In this document: piece by piece, positions 54,082 through 63,901 of the stretch
Position numbering within the stretch: position 1 is the stretch's first letter
How the letters are laid out: each line of letters begins with the position of its first letter
Assembly: GCF_030540835.1 (NCBI RefSeq)
Contig: NZ_JAUOEK010000134.1
Location: 40,341-104,340, forward strand
Direction: 5' to 3'
Source: Flavivirga aquimarina
Lineage (GTDB): Bacteria; Bacteroidota; Bacteroidia; Flavobacteriales; Flavobacteriaceae
Length of the DNA: 64,000 nt
Made by a program: the position numbers and the translations under genes
Notes under the pieces: generated by a model
The model's database searches: none
What the model saw: only the letters and a program-made list of their open reading frames with translations
Told to the model about the DNA's origin: nothing

Positions 54082-56472
54082 ATGATACATAACTATTTTA
54101 AAATCGCATGGCGAAACCTTATTAATAACAAAGGATATTCTGCTATAAACATTGGAGGTCTTGCTTTAGGTATGGCAGTTGTTATTCTTATTGGATTATG
54201 GATTCATGACGAAATAACTTTTGATCAGAATCACAAAAACTATGAGGACATTGCTCAGGTTTTAGTGCATAAAACAGCTAATGGAAAGAAGAGAACCCGT
54301 TACACGATGCCCTATCCTTTAGGGAATGAGTTAAGAGCAAAATACAATGAAGATTTTGAGCATGTAGTCATGAGTTCATTTCATGGTGATAATATCTTAT
54401 CTGTGGGCGATAAAAATATTTCTAAGAGAGGCGGCTTTATGGAACCTGATGCACTTAAAATGCTTTCATTAAATATGATATACGGCAATTGGGATGGATT
54501 AAAAAATCCTAACTCCATTGTAATTTCACAAGCAACAGCAAAAGTGCTTTTTGGGGACAAAAACCCTATTGGTGAATTGATGACTATAAGTAATAAACTA
54601 GATGTGCAAGTAACAGGTGTTTATAAAAACATGCCCTTTAATACTACATTTAATAAATTGGAATTTATAGCTCCCTGGGACTTATATGTGTCTTCCTATA
54701 CTTGGGTAAAAGAATCTCGCGATAATAATATGTGGGATAATAGCTCCTATCAACTGTATGTTCAAATTGTAAATGGCAGCAACATGTCCTCGGTTAGCTC
54801 AAAAATTAAAAATGTTGTGTATGACCACCTCCCCGAATATGGTAAGAAAAGCCATCCAGAACTCTTTTTATTTCCTATGAAGGATTGGCATTTAAGGTCT
54901 AATTGGAAAGATGGTGTTAACACTGGAGGGTTTATTCAGTACGTATGGCTATTTAGCATTATTGGTCTATTTGTATTACTTCTAGCATGTATTAATTTTA
55001 TGAATTTAAGTACAGCACAATCCGAAAAGAGAGCCAAAGAAGTAGGAATTCGTAAATCTATTGGATCTTCGAAACGTCAATTAATTAACCAATTTTTGAG
55101 CGAATCGTTTTTAAACGTGGTATTTGCCCTTATTTTGGCTTTAATCTTAGTAGTATTAGTACTGCCTGCATTTAATCAATTGGCAAATAAACAAATACGT
55201 TTTCCTTATAACAATTTATATTTTTGTTTGTTAAGTTCAGGAATTGCAATAGCTACCAGTCTTATAGCTGGTAGTTATCCTGCCCTTTACCTCTCATCTT
55301 TCCGTCCAGTAAACGTATTAAAGGGTACTTTTAAAACAGGAAACTCAGCAAGTTATTTTCGTAAAACCCTAGTTGTAGTACAATTTACTGTTTCCATAAT
55401 ACTTGTTGTTGGAACTATTGTTGTGGAAAAGCAAATTGACCATTCTAAAAATCGTCCTATGGGATATGAAAAAAACGGATTGGTTATGCTTGAAAAAGTA
55501 ACAGAAGATTATAAAGGGAAATACAATGTGCTTAGAAACGACCTTAAGAATAGTAAAGCTGTTATAGAGATGTCGGAATCTTCTAGTCCCCTAACAGATA
55601 TATTGAGTAGCGGTGGTGGTTTTAAATGGGCAGGTAAATCACCTGACTTTATACCTAATATAGGCATGATTTTCATAGGGCATGATTACGGAAAAACAAT
55701 TGGCTGGGAACTCACTAAAGGACGTGATTTTTCCAGAGCATTCCCAACAGACTCCACTGCTTTTATATTCAATGAAGCTGCTATTAAATATATGGGAATC
55801 GAAAACCCTATAGGTAAAATTGTTCGATGGAATAACCAAGACCATAAAATTATTGGCGTTGTAAAAGACATACTCGCAGAATCTCCTTTTAAACCCGTTA
55901 AGCAAGCTGTTTATATGATACAATATGAGAATACAAGCTGGATAAATCTCAAATTAAATCCTGAAAAAAGCACCAGTGCTTCTCTAGCGCTAATAGAAAC
56001 GGTTTTAAAAAAGCATGCTCCTAATCTCCCTTTTGAATATCAGTTTGTAGATCATTCTTTTGCTAAGAAGTTTGTTGCCGAAGAGCGCATAAGAACTCTG
56101 GCAAGCATATTTGCCTTATTTGCCATTTTTATAAGCTGTTTAGGTCTTTTTGGATTGGCTTCATTTATGGCAGAACAACGTTCCAAAGAAATTGGTATTC
56201 GAAAAGTTGTAGGAGCCTCAATTTTTAATTTATGGAAACTCCTTTCTAAAGATTTTGTAAAACTCGTGATGCTTGCCTGTATTATCGCTATACCCATAGC
56301 ATATTACGGTATGCGCAATTGGTTGAATAATTATGAATACCAAACAAATATCTCTTGGTGGGTATTTGCAATTGCTGGGATTGGCGCACTTATAATTACA
56401 TTATTAACGGTGAGTTTCCAAGCTATAAAAGCTGCGGTTTCGAATCCTATAAAAAACCTCAAAACAGAATAA
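54082..56472 (+). CDS. FtsX/MacB-type ABC permease, right operon, fifth permease
   Basis: 796 residues, MIHNYFKIAWRNLINNKGYS to SNPIKNLKTE. It is the paralogue of the first permease of this operon: IAQVLVHKTANGK after helix 1, LFLFPMKDWHLRSNWKDGV before the middle helices (LFLFPMQDWYLRNDFENGV in the first), and the coupling stretch VGIRKSIGSSKRQLINQFLSES. The second periplasmic domain ends SPFKPVKQAVYMI. Copies of one subtype separated by three other permeases suggest block duplication within the array. Confidence 0.88.
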   Translation: MIHNYFKIAWRNLINNKGYSAINIGGLALGMAVVILIGLWIHDEITFDQNHKNYEDIAQVLVHKTANGKKRTRYTMPYPLGNELRAKYNEDFEHVVMSSFHGDNILSVGDKNISKRGGFMEPDALKMLSLNMIYGNWDGLKNPNSIVISQATAKVLFGDKNPIGELMTISNKLDVQVTGVYKNMPFNTTFNKLEFIAPWDLYVSSYTWVKESRDNNMWDNSSYQLYVQIVNGSNMSSVSSKIKNVVYDHLPEYGKKSHPELFLFPMKDWHLRSNWKDGVNTGGFIQYVWLFSIIGLFVLLLACINFMNLSTAQSEKRAKEVGIRKSIGSSKRQLINQFLSESFLNVVFALILALILVVLVLPAFNQLANKQIRFPYNNLYFCLLSSGIAIATSLIAGSYPALYLSSFRPVNVLKGTFKTGNSASYFRKTLVVVQFTVSIILVVGTIVVEKQIDHSKNRPMGYEKNGLVMLEKVTEDYKGKYNVLRNDLKNSKAVIEMSESSSPLTDILSSGGGFKWAGKSPDFIPNIGMIFIGHDYGKTIGWELTKGRDFSRAFPTDSTAFIFNEAAIKYMGIENPIGKIVRWNNQDHKIIGVVKDILAESPFKPVKQAVYMIQYENTSWINLKLNPEKSTSASLALIETVLKKHAPNLPFEYQFVDHSFAKKFVAEERIRTLASIFALFAIFISCLGLFGLASFMAEQRSKEIGIRKVVGASIFNLWKLLSKDFVKLVMLACIIAIPIAYYGMRNWLNNYEYQTNISWWVFAIAGIGALIITLLTVSFQAIKAAVSNPIKNLKTE

Positions 56473-56474
56473 TT

Positions 56475-58847
56475 ATGATTGGAAATTATTTAAAAATCGC
56501 GTGGCGAAACCTTATTAAAAACAAAGGGTATTCTGTAATTAATATTGGAGGTCTGTCTATTGGCATGAGTTGTAGTATTCTTATTCTTTTATGGGTTCTA
56601 GATGAAACGAGTTATGATAAATTTCACACCAATGCCAACCAAATTTATAGACTTACAGTTGACGCAGGAGGTGATTTTAAAGCAGCCGTTAGTCCTGCTG
56701 GAATGGCATCTGGTCTTCAAGATATCATTCCAGGAATAGAATCAACAATGCGTCTGAGCCCACCAATTACGGCTTTATTTGAAGCAAATAACCTTAAATT
56801 TGAAGAGCAGCGTGTTTTTTGTGCTGATGCCAACTTTTTGGAAATGTTTAATTTCTCTTTATTAAAAGGACATCCAAAAACGGCATTACAAAATCCCAAT
56901 GGGATATTAATAACAGCGACCACAGCCAGAAAATATTTTGGAAGCGAAGATGCTTTAGGAAAAATTATAAGGAAAGATAATAAGGATACGTTCACTATTA
57001 CTGGAATATTAGCAGATACCCCCTCTAATTCCCACTTACAATTTGATATTATTTTACCCATGGCTTATTTAGCAAAAACAGACAAAAACCTAATCAAAAA
57101 TACATGGGATAATTTCGGTTTTTATTCTTATATCCAATTTAATAGAGGTCATAAATTATCATCTGAAGCACGTACTGATCTTGAGAATGAAATCAATCAA
57201 ATCTATGCTTCCAAAAGTCCCGAATTTCAACCCAAATTTCAGTTACAACCCCTCACAGATATTCATTTACATTCTTCTAATTTACAAATAGATGTTTCTG
57301 GTCATGGTAATATTCAATATGTGAATATTTTTATTATAATTGCTTTTATCATTTTATTAGTTGCCTGTATCAATTTTATGAATCTAGCCACAGCTCAATC
57401 ATTTCGAAGAGCTAAGGAGGTAGGACTTAGAAAAGTAATCGGAGCTAAAAGAAAGCAATTGATATTTCAATTTTTAAGCGAGTCTATACTAATCTCATTT
57501 ATTTCTTTATTCATTGCTATCTGCATTATATACTTAGTAACCCCTGCATTTAATAATTTGACTGAAAAACAGATCGTATTTCAATTGTTAGATAATAAAA
57601 TATGGTTAAATTTAATTCTTATAGGGTTAATTACAGGCCTATTTTCAGGGAGTTATCCCGCATTATTCCTTTCTGGCTTCAAACCAATTAAAGCAATAAA
57701 AGGGAGATTAAGATCAGGTCATGAGAATTTGTTGTTTCGAAACGGATTGGTTATTACTCAATTTGTTGTGTCTGTTTTTCTACTTGTAGGAACCGTTGTT
57801 GTATATAAACAATTAAACTTTATAAAAGACAAAGATTTGGGTTTTGACAAATCAAACCTTTTATATATCCCTGAAAAAGATGGGATATATAACAAAAGGA
57901 GCGCCTTAAAAACGGTGTTACAACAAAATCCACTCACCAGCGATTTTTCTATGGTATCCGATCTGCCTACTAATCTAATTACAGGAGCCGTTAATGTAGA
58001 ATGGGAAGGAAAAGACCCTAATTCTAAAATTATATTTCCTAGAATCGATATAGATGAGAACTTTACTAGTGTCTTTCAAATAGAGACCCTTCGTGGCCGC
58101 AGTTTCTCTAAAGCATTTGGAACCGATGCGTCCAATTATGTTATTAATGAAAAGGCCATGAAAGTAATGGGTATGAATTTAGAAACAGCCATAGGAAAGA
58201 ACATATCGTTTCAAGATAAGAAAGGAACCATTATTGGCGTTGTGAAAGATTTTAATTTTAAACCACTACAATATGCTATAGAACCGCTCATATTAAGATT
58301 TAGAGAAAAAAATAATATTGTTGTAGTCCGAACCCAACCAGGAAAAACGGAAGCTACCATAAAAGCTTTAAAAGAGATCTATGGGAACCTAAACTCTGCA
58401 TTTCCTTTTGCCTATAATTTTGTTGATAAAGATTTGGAAAATCAATATCGTGGGGAGCAACAAATGGGAACTGTTTTTAATCTGTTTGCTATTCTGGCCA
58501 TTTTTATCTCCTGTATTGGTCTATATGGATTATCAGCATTTATTGCAGAACAACGTATTAAAGAAATTGGAATACGAAAAGTTCTGGGAGCAAGTATTTT
58601 CGGGCTAGTAAATATGCTTTCCAAAGACTTTTTTAAACTTGTTTTAACGGCATTATTTATCGCGACACCAATCGCATGGTATGTAATGGATACCTGGCTT
58701 CAAGATTTTGCTTATCATATAAATATACGTTGGTGGATGTTTGCGCTTTCTGGAATAGCAATAGTTGTTATAGCTCTTACCACTATAAGTTTTCAAACTA
58801 TAAAAGCCGCCATAACAAACCCAATTAAAAGTTTAAAAACAGAATAA
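56475..58847 (+). CDS. FtsX/MacB-type ABC permease, right operon, sixth permease
   Basis: 790 residues from the ATG at 56475; the frame is open 40 codons upstream inside the previous gene, but the family start MIGNYLKIAWRNLIKNKGYS and the 2-nt gap after the previous stop support this one. It has SYDKFHTNANQIYRLTVDAG after helix 1, GVVKDFNFKPLQYAIEPL in the second periplasmic domain, the coupling stretch AKEVGLRKVIGAKRKQLIFQF and the end TNPIKSLKTE. It is closest in type to the second permease. The odd ATPase gene follows after 15 nt. Confidence 0.88.
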   Translation: MIGNYLKIAWRNLIKNKGYSVINIGGLSIGMSCSILILLWVLDETSYDKFHTNANQIYRLTVDAGGDFKAAVSPAGMASGLQDIIPGIESTMRLSPPITALFEANNLKFEEQRVFCADANFLEMFNFSLLKGHPKTALQNPNGILITATTARKYFGSEDALGKIIRKDNKDTFTITGILADTPSNSHLQFDIILPMAYLAKTDKNLIKNTWDNFGFYSYIQFNRGHKLSSEARTDLENEINQIYASKSPEFQPKFQLQPLTDIHLHSSNLQIDVSGHGNIQYVNIFIIIAFIILLVACINFMNLATAQSFRRAKEVGLRKVIGAKRKQLIFQFLSESILISFISLFIAICIIYLVTPAFNNLTEKQIVFQLLDNKIWLNLILIGLITGLFSGSYPALFLSGFKPIKAIKGRLRSGHENLLFRNGLVITQFVVSVFLLVGTVVVYKQLNFIKDKDLGFDKSNLLYIPEKDGIYNKRSALKTVLQQNPLTSDFSMVSDLPTNLITGAVNVEWEGKDPNSKIIFPRIDIDENFTSVFQIETLRGRSFSKAFGTDASNYVINEKAMKVMGMNLETAIGKNISFQDKKGTIIGVVKDFNFKPLQYAIEPLILRFREKNNIVVVRTQPGKTEATIKALKEIYGNLNSAFPFAYNFVDKDLENQYRGEQQMGTVFNLFAILAIFISCIGLYGLSAFIAEQRIKEIGIRKVLGASIFGLVNMLSKDFFKLVLTALFIATPIAWYVMDTWLQDFAYHINIRWWMFALSGIAIVVIALTTISFQTIKAAITNPIKSLKTE

Positions 58848-58862
58848 TAAATTAATAAAACT

Positions 58863-59486
58863 ATGATACTACAAATTAAAAATCTTTTTAAATGGGAAAA
58901 CTCAGGAGGTAATCGGGTTTTCCTTTTAAATGATATAGATTTTACCGTAAATGAAGGTGAGTTTATTTCCATCATGGGCCCTTCTGGTTCTGGCAAAACC
59001 ACTTTATTAAATGTTATTGGTATGCTTGATGGTTTTAACGAAGGTGAATATACTTTTTTTCATAAGGAGTATATTGGTTTTGTGTTTCAATCCTATCATT
59101 TAATAGATGAATTAACAGTCTATGAAAATATAGAAACGCCTTTGTTATATAAAAAACACCGTTCGTCTGAACGAAAAGCACTTGTAGCTGATATGTTAGA
59201 CCGATTTAATATTGTGGGGAAGAAAGATTTGTTTCCTGCTCAATTAAGTGGCGGACAGCAACAATTAGTAGGAATAGCCAGAGCATTGATTACCAGCCCA
59301 AAATTAATTTTAGCAGATGAACCCACAGGTAATCTCAACTCCAAACAAAGTGATGAAATTATGACGCTCTTTAAACAATTAAATGATGAAGGTGTTACCA
59401 TTATTCAAGTAACTCATTCTGAAAAGAATGCAGCCTATGGCTCCCGAATCATCAACTTGTTAGATGGCCGAATTGTTTCTAATTGA
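58863..59486 (+). CDS. Short, divergent ABC ATPase, right operon, second
   Basis: A 207-residue ATPase, about 20 residues shorter than its two paralogues here. The loss lies between Walker A (GPSGSGKTT) and the Q-loop (FVFQSYHL), where the NGEEV...RKHN segment of the others is reduced to a few residues (TFFHKEYIG). The signature reads LSGGQQQLVGIARAL (Leu-Val-Gly instead of Arg-Val-Ala). The D-loop is NLNS instead of NLDS. Walker B LILADEPTG and the switch His (VTHSEKN) are intact, so ATP can probably still be hydrolysed. It lies after all six permeases and just before TolC and may form a mixed dimer with the other ATPase or serve one permease. Confidence 0.85.
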   Translation: MILQIKNLFKWENSGGNRVFLLNDIDFTVNEGEFISIMGPSGSGKTTLLNVIGMLDGFNEGEYTFFHKEYIGFVFQSYHLIDELTVYENIETPLLYKKHRSSERKALVADMLDRFNIVGKKDLFPAQLSGGQQQLVGIARALITSPKLILADEPTGNLNSKQSDEIMTLFKQLNDEGVTIIQVTHSEKNAAYGSRIINLLDGRIVSN

Positions 59487-59504
59487 TCTGTAAAAAATAC
59501 TATT

Positions 59505-60929
59505 ATGAATAAAAAGATCATACATCTAACTTGTCTTTTAGCTCTGTTTTATTGCTGTGGATATGCTCAAAACGTCTCCTATAAAAGCCTGTCACTAGAC
59601 GATTGTATTAAACTAGCACTTGAAAACAATCTGGATTTAAAAAGGTCTGAACTATCAGCAAAATCTTCCGATGTAAATTATAAACAATCTAGAAACGGCC
59701 TACTTCCTAATTTGAATATGAGTTATGACTTGGGTATAAATAATGGTCGTAGCATAGATCCATTTACAAATGCTTATAGTAATCAAGAGCTTACCTTCTC
59801 AAACGCAGGATTAAGTCTGGATGCTACCATTTTTAATGGGTTTAGAATCCTAAATAAGATCAAACAAGATCGATTTAATCTACTAGCCTCCGAAATGGAA
59901 ATTGAAGAGGCAAAGCAAAATTTGATTCTAGACGTTTCTTTGCGCTATATACAAATATTAAGCAGTCGTGACCAATTAGTGATTTCTAAAGCACGACTCG
60001 AAACAACCAGAAAACAGTTAAAAAGGCTTGAAGTTTTTTATAAAGAAGAATTTGGAAACCTTGCTGACTATACAGATATGCAAGGACAATACGCCTCTGA
60101 CCAAATTGGTATCATCAATGCGGAAAACAATTATAAATCTGCCATTTTAAGTCTGATTCAATTATTAAATTTAGATACTGATTCTAATAAAACCTTTGAA
60201 AACATTTTTGGTTTAATCGCTTCTGAGAAATACTTGTTTTCAGCAGATGATATTTATAATGACGCCTTGCAAAATTTAGCTACTTTTAAATCAAAACAGC
60301 TTAGAATTGATGCAGCCAACACTGGTATAAAAGTAGCTAGGACCAATTATTTCCCAGAAGTATCACTTTTTGGAAGACTTAACACAAATTACTCCAGTTT
60401 AGCTCAGGTTTTTAATAATACTGGAAGTGTTATCAGCGAAACAGGGGATTTTGTTAATATAGGAAATCAAGAATATCCTGTATTACAAAATGAAAGCACT
60501 TTTGAAAGTAATAAAATTAGTTATGAAGATCAATTTAATAACAATTTAAGCTCTGTTGTGGGTGTATCCGTAAGAATTCCATTATTCAATGGGTTTCAGG
60601 CAAAAAACACTGTGTCATTACAAAAAATAGCTTTAGAGGAAACTAAAGTTGAACTTAAAAACACTAAATTACTTTTTAAGCAGACTATTGAAGATGCCTA
60701 TAATAATATGGAATCTGCTTTTGAGAGGTTTCATATTTTACAAGATCAGGTAGTAGCACTTGAAGAATCTTTCCGAATTAATGAAGTGCGATTTAATAAT
60801 GGTGTTTCCAATATTATAGCATACTTAACTAGCAAAAACAATTTGGATAGTGCCAAACTAAATCTTAATAATACAAAATATGAATATTTACTCCGTGTTA
60901 AAATTCTGGATTATTATAGAGGTGTATAA
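59505..60929 (+). CDS. TolC-family outer-membrane channel, right operon
   Basis: A 474-residue outer-membrane efflux protein. The signal peptide (MNKKIIHLTCLLALFYCCGYA) ends at AQ; a Cys pair at 17-18 could be an alternative lipid-attachment site, but no good lipobox follows. The two helical halves start at LDDCIKLALENNLDLKRSEL and at DALQNLATFKSKQLRIDAANTG. It is the last gene of the right operon, whereas the left operon has its TolC gene first. A plausible partner is the adaptor encoded at the operon start. Confidence 0.92.
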   Translation: MNKKIIHLTCLLALFYCCGYAQNVSYKSLSLDDCIKLALENNLDLKRSELSAKSSDVNYKQSRNGLLPNLNMSYDLGINNGRSIDPFTNAYSNQELTFSNAGLSLDATIFNGFRILNKIKQDRFNLLASEMEIEEAKQNLILDVSLRYIQILSSRDQLVISKARLETTRKQLKRLEVFYKEEFGNLADYTDMQGQYASDQIGIINAENNYKSAILSLIQLLNLDTDSNKTFENIFGLIASEKYLFSADDIYNDALQNLATFKSKQLRIDAANTGIKVARTNYFPEVSLFGRLNTNYSSLAQVFNNTGSVISETGDFVNIGNQEYPVLQNESTFESNKISYEDQFNNNLSSVVGVSVRIPLFNGFQAKNTVSLQKIALEETKVELKNTKLLFKQTIEDAYNNMESAFERFHILQDQVVALEESFRINEVRFNNGVSNIIAYLTSKNNLDSAKLNLNNTKYEYLLRVKILDYYRGV

Positions 60930-60966
60930 ATAAGTTTTTTCTTTATAAACTCATCCCCTTCTTTTC

Positions 60967-61167
60967 TAATTAACCTGAGTTCAACATAAATATAATCGTA
61001 TTTTATTAAAAATCAGAAATTTACTATTTGTGTCAGGTTGAGCGCAGTCGAAACCTTTATAAAATTATCGATTACAAAACCTTTCGACTGCGCTCAAGGA
61101 GACAAACACCTTAGAATATTGGCTTACCTAAAATAGGTTCGTTCTTATATCGAACTCAGGTTAATTA
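60967..61167. repeat. Composite inverted-repeat island between convergent genes
   Basis: The outer arms TAATTAACCTGAGTTC (60967-60982) and its exact inverse (61152-61167) bracket 169 nt. The right arm contains the stop codon of the helicase gene (61161-61163). Inside is a pair of hairpins of the family found beside the GIY-YIG gene. It may be a non-autonomous element and also act as terminator for both genes. Confidence 0.75.
61035..61099. repeat. Paired inverted hairpin repeats, copy 3 (no nuclease gene)
   Basis: Left hairpin: stem AGGTT (61035-61039), 12-nt loop GAGCGCAGTCGA, stem AACCT (61052-61056). Right hairpin: stem CCTT (61080-61083), loop TCGACTGCGCTC, stem AAGG (61096-61099). The loop is that of copies 1 and 2 with one base changed; the stems are entirely different but still self-complementary. 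Confidence 0.8.
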
Positions 61168-63602
61168 TGTAAGTTATCAAGTACCAAACGCAATTCGCCA
61201 TAACTATATTTATCATCTACCTGATGTTTCAAATCTGAAAGGTTTTCAAACTTTGTTTTAGGAATGATCGTTTTTAATTCCTCATAATGACTTTTGGGAA
61301 TTAAATCGGTTATTTTCACTTCTCCTGAAGCTATAAAGTTTGCCAAATGACCTATGATGGTATTTACATTCAAATCCCTTTCTAAAGCAATCGCATCGGG
61401 AGATTTTCCTGCTTTAAATAAGTCTAGAGAAATCTTTTTAGTATCTCCTTTCTTAGGTTTTGGTTTTGGAGCCTCGAAAAAGTCTATCTCACTAGCAGCA
61501 GAAGTTTCAATATTATGCGCGTCACAATATGCTCTAATAACTTCTAAAATAGCTGTACCATATTTTTCTACGCGTACTTTCCCCATACCATTAACGTCCT
61601 TTAACTCCTGCTTATTAGTTGGCAAGGTTTCACACATGTCATACAAGGCTTTTTGTGTAAACACTTGATAGTGGATTAAATCTTCTTGTTTTGCTATGTT
61701 GTTTCTCAACTCACGTAACAATTCAAATAACTCAATATTTGTAGTCCCATCTATAACAGCTTTTCTAGGTTTTTTAGGTTTTTCTTTAGCAAGAAAAACA
61801 GATTTAGCACGTAATTCTAAAAAGGTTACCACATTAAAACCAGTTAGTAACCCCTCAAAATACAATAGTTTGGTTGCTAATAATTCTTCTAAGGTATCAA
61901 CCTGTTTAATAATATCCTTTTCTATTGCCTTGTTGTCTGTCGTAAAACCAAAGGATTTAAAAGGGGTTTCTATATTCAATTTTGTCTGAGTATCAAAATA
62001 GTTAATCGCCTTTATAAAGCGTTCTTGAAGGGCTTCACTCGATTCGGGTGTTTCAGCTTCTTCACATAAAGTAATTAACTGTGCCTTAAATGCATTAGCC
62101 ACTTTTAGTAAGTCTGTTACACTAGATTTTATAGTATTTAAAGGTGTTTCAATTTGCCCTTCTATACTGGTTCTGTTTTTATAATAAATATCTAGTATAC
62201 GACCTGTAGGGTACAGAAATTTATAAAAATCGAACAATTCTGTTATTAAATTTAATTGGAACTCCGATTTCGATGCCTGTAAAATATTTTCATCTGGCTG
62301 ATTTTCTTCAGCCATTTTATTAAAAGACTGTACATTACTATCACTAATTATATGACTGGAATTTATCTTACTATTTAGCACTAAACCTTCTAATGATTTA
62401 CATCTACTTAATGCCACATAAGTTTGTCCATGGGCAAAAGCACCTTGTGCATCAATAATCGCTTTTTCAAAGGTTAGTCCCTGGCTCTTATGTATGGTTA
62501 TAGACCATGCTAGCCGTAATGGCATCTGAGTATAAGCCCCAATTTTATTTTCGGTAATGGCTTTAGTTTCTGCATCAACTGTATAATTAATATTCTCCCA
62601 AATCTCCGGTTTGGTTACTATATTAAAATCATCTTCTTGACAATGCACAATGACTTCGTCTATATCTAAATGAATTACCTTACCTATCTTCCCATTAAAA
62701 TAGCGCTTTTCTGCTGAACTATCATTTTTAATAAACATCACCTGTGCGCCAACCTTTAAAGTTAATTCTTCCTTATTAGGATAGGCATATTCTGGAAATT
62801 TCCCTTCTACACTCGCATTATACGTATAAGTTTTGGTATTTAGTTTATCCAGTTCTTTATTATTGGTCTGTTCTGCCTTATTATTATGAGTTGTTAAAGA
62901 AATATAGCCTTCTTTTTCGTCTGGTATAAAGTCAGGTTGATAGCGTTTATTTAATTCGTCTGCTGAAACCTGTGTTAAAGTATTGGTGCGTATTTCATTA
63001 AGAATCTTAATAAATTTAGGATTATCTTGCCTATAAATATGGCTTAATTCTATAGTAATGGCTTGACATTTCATATATGCCTGGCTACTAAAAAAGAATC
63101 CATTTTTATAAAAAGGTTTTAGTAATTCCCATTCATTCTCTTTTATAATAGGAGATAATTGTTGTAAATCACCTATCATTAATAATTGAACCCCTCCAAA
63201 TACTTTATTCCTGTTTTTAAAGCGCCTTAAAACCCTATCAATACCATCTAATAAATCGGCACGAACCATACTAATCTCATCAATTACCAATAAATCCAGA
63301 GACTTAATAATATTTATTTTATTCTTGCTAAACTTACGGTTAAAACCAGAGGTATTATTTAAGTCTGTATCTGGTAAAAGCGGGCCAAAAGGCATTTGAA
63401 AAAACGAATGTATAGTCACGCCCTTCGCATTAATAGCCGCAACACCCGTAGGAGCCACTACTACCATACGTTTTAAAGATTTCATTTTTAGCTTACGTAA
63501 AAAAGTAGTTTTCCCTGTGCCTGCCTTACCTGTTAAAAATACGTTTCTATCTGTATTATTAACAAAGTCCCAAGCTAAATCAAGCTCTTTATTATCTGTC
63601 AT
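61161..63602 (-). CDS. PIF1-like helicase with HRDC domain and C-terminal HTH
   Basis: An 813-residue superfamily 1 helicase. Walker A is TGKAGTGKTT (24-33) with GVAAINAKGVTIHSFF after it, motif II VIDEISMVRADLL near 105, motif III GDLQQLSPI near 145, and the C-terminal motifs SITIHKSQGLTFEKAI and YVALSRC. An HRDC domain follows at about 625-705 (LRELRNNIAKQEDL...VNGMGKVRVEKYG), then a helicase-type helix-turn-helix near 735-785 (SLDLFKAGKSPDAIALERDL). PIF1-type enzymes unwind DNA 5' to 3' and help at G-quadruplexes or stalled forks. HRDC plus HTH behind a PIF1 core is a Bacteroidota arrangement I have seen before. It stands alone, convergent with the export operon. Confidence 0.88.
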   Translation of the reverse strand: MTDNKELDLAWDFVNNTDRNVFLTGKAGTGKTTFLRKLKMKSLKRMVVVAPTGVAAINAKGVTIHSFFQMPFGPLLPDTDLNNTSGFNRKFSKNKINIIKSLDLLVIDEISMVRADLLDGIDRVLRRFKNRNKVFGGVQLLMIGDLQQLSPIIKENEWELLKPFYKNGFFFSSQAYMKCQAITIELSHIYRQDNPKFIKILNEIRTNTLTQVSADELNKRYQPDFIPDEKEGYISLTTHNNKAEQTNNKELDKLNTKTYTYNASVEGKFPEYAYPNKEELTLKVGAQVMFIKNDSSAEKRYFNGKIGKVIHLDIDEVIVHCQEDDFNIVTKPEIWENINYTVDAETKAITENKIGAYTQMPLRLAWSITIHKSQGLTFEKAIIDAQGAFAHGQTYVALSRCKSLEGLVLNSKINSSHIISDSNVQSFNKMAEENQPDENILQASKSEFQLNLITELFDFYKFLYPTGRILDIYYKNRTSIEGQIETPLNTIKSSVTDLLKVANAFKAQLITLCEEAETPESSEALQERFIKAINYFDTQTKLNIETPFKSFGFTTDNKAIEKDIIKQVDTLEELLATKLLYFEGLLTGFNVVTFLELRAKSVFLAKEKPKKPRKAVIDGTTNIELFELLRELRNNIAKQEDLIHYQVFTQKALYDMCETLPTNKQELKDVNGMGKVRVEKYGTAILEVIRAYCDAHNIETSAASEIDFFEAPKPKPKKGDTKKISLDLFKAGKSPDAIALERDLNVNTIIGHLANFIASGEVKITDLIPKSHYEELKTIIPKTKFENLSDLKHQVDDKYSYGELRLVLDNLHN

Positions 63603-63864
63603 TGTGTCGATTATAAAACGTATTAAAGATAAGAAATCAACTACGAGTTTTAAGCTAAAATATTTAAATATTTAGATTAATTTTTAAGAAAGGTGAAATG
63701 TGTTTGTTACTGTTATATTTTTTAAATATCATTTTATGTGATAGTTCACTAATACCTCATGAGATATAACTGAAAACATAATGTATACCAAATGATTTAA
63801 GGAAAAACGTGTCTTTATCGAGCCGTCTTTGTTGGAAATAAGAAGTCTATTTACATATAAAAAA

Positions 63865-63894
63865 AATCCCGATTCTAAAAAAAGAATCGGGATT
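63865..63894 (-). terminator. Terminator of the rRNA operon
   Basis: A perfect 12-bp stem (AATCCCGATTCT / AGAATCGGGATT) with a 6-nt loop and a T run on the minus strand, directly after the 5S rRNA gene. Confidence 0.88.
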
Positions 63895-63901
63895 CAAAAA
63901 A

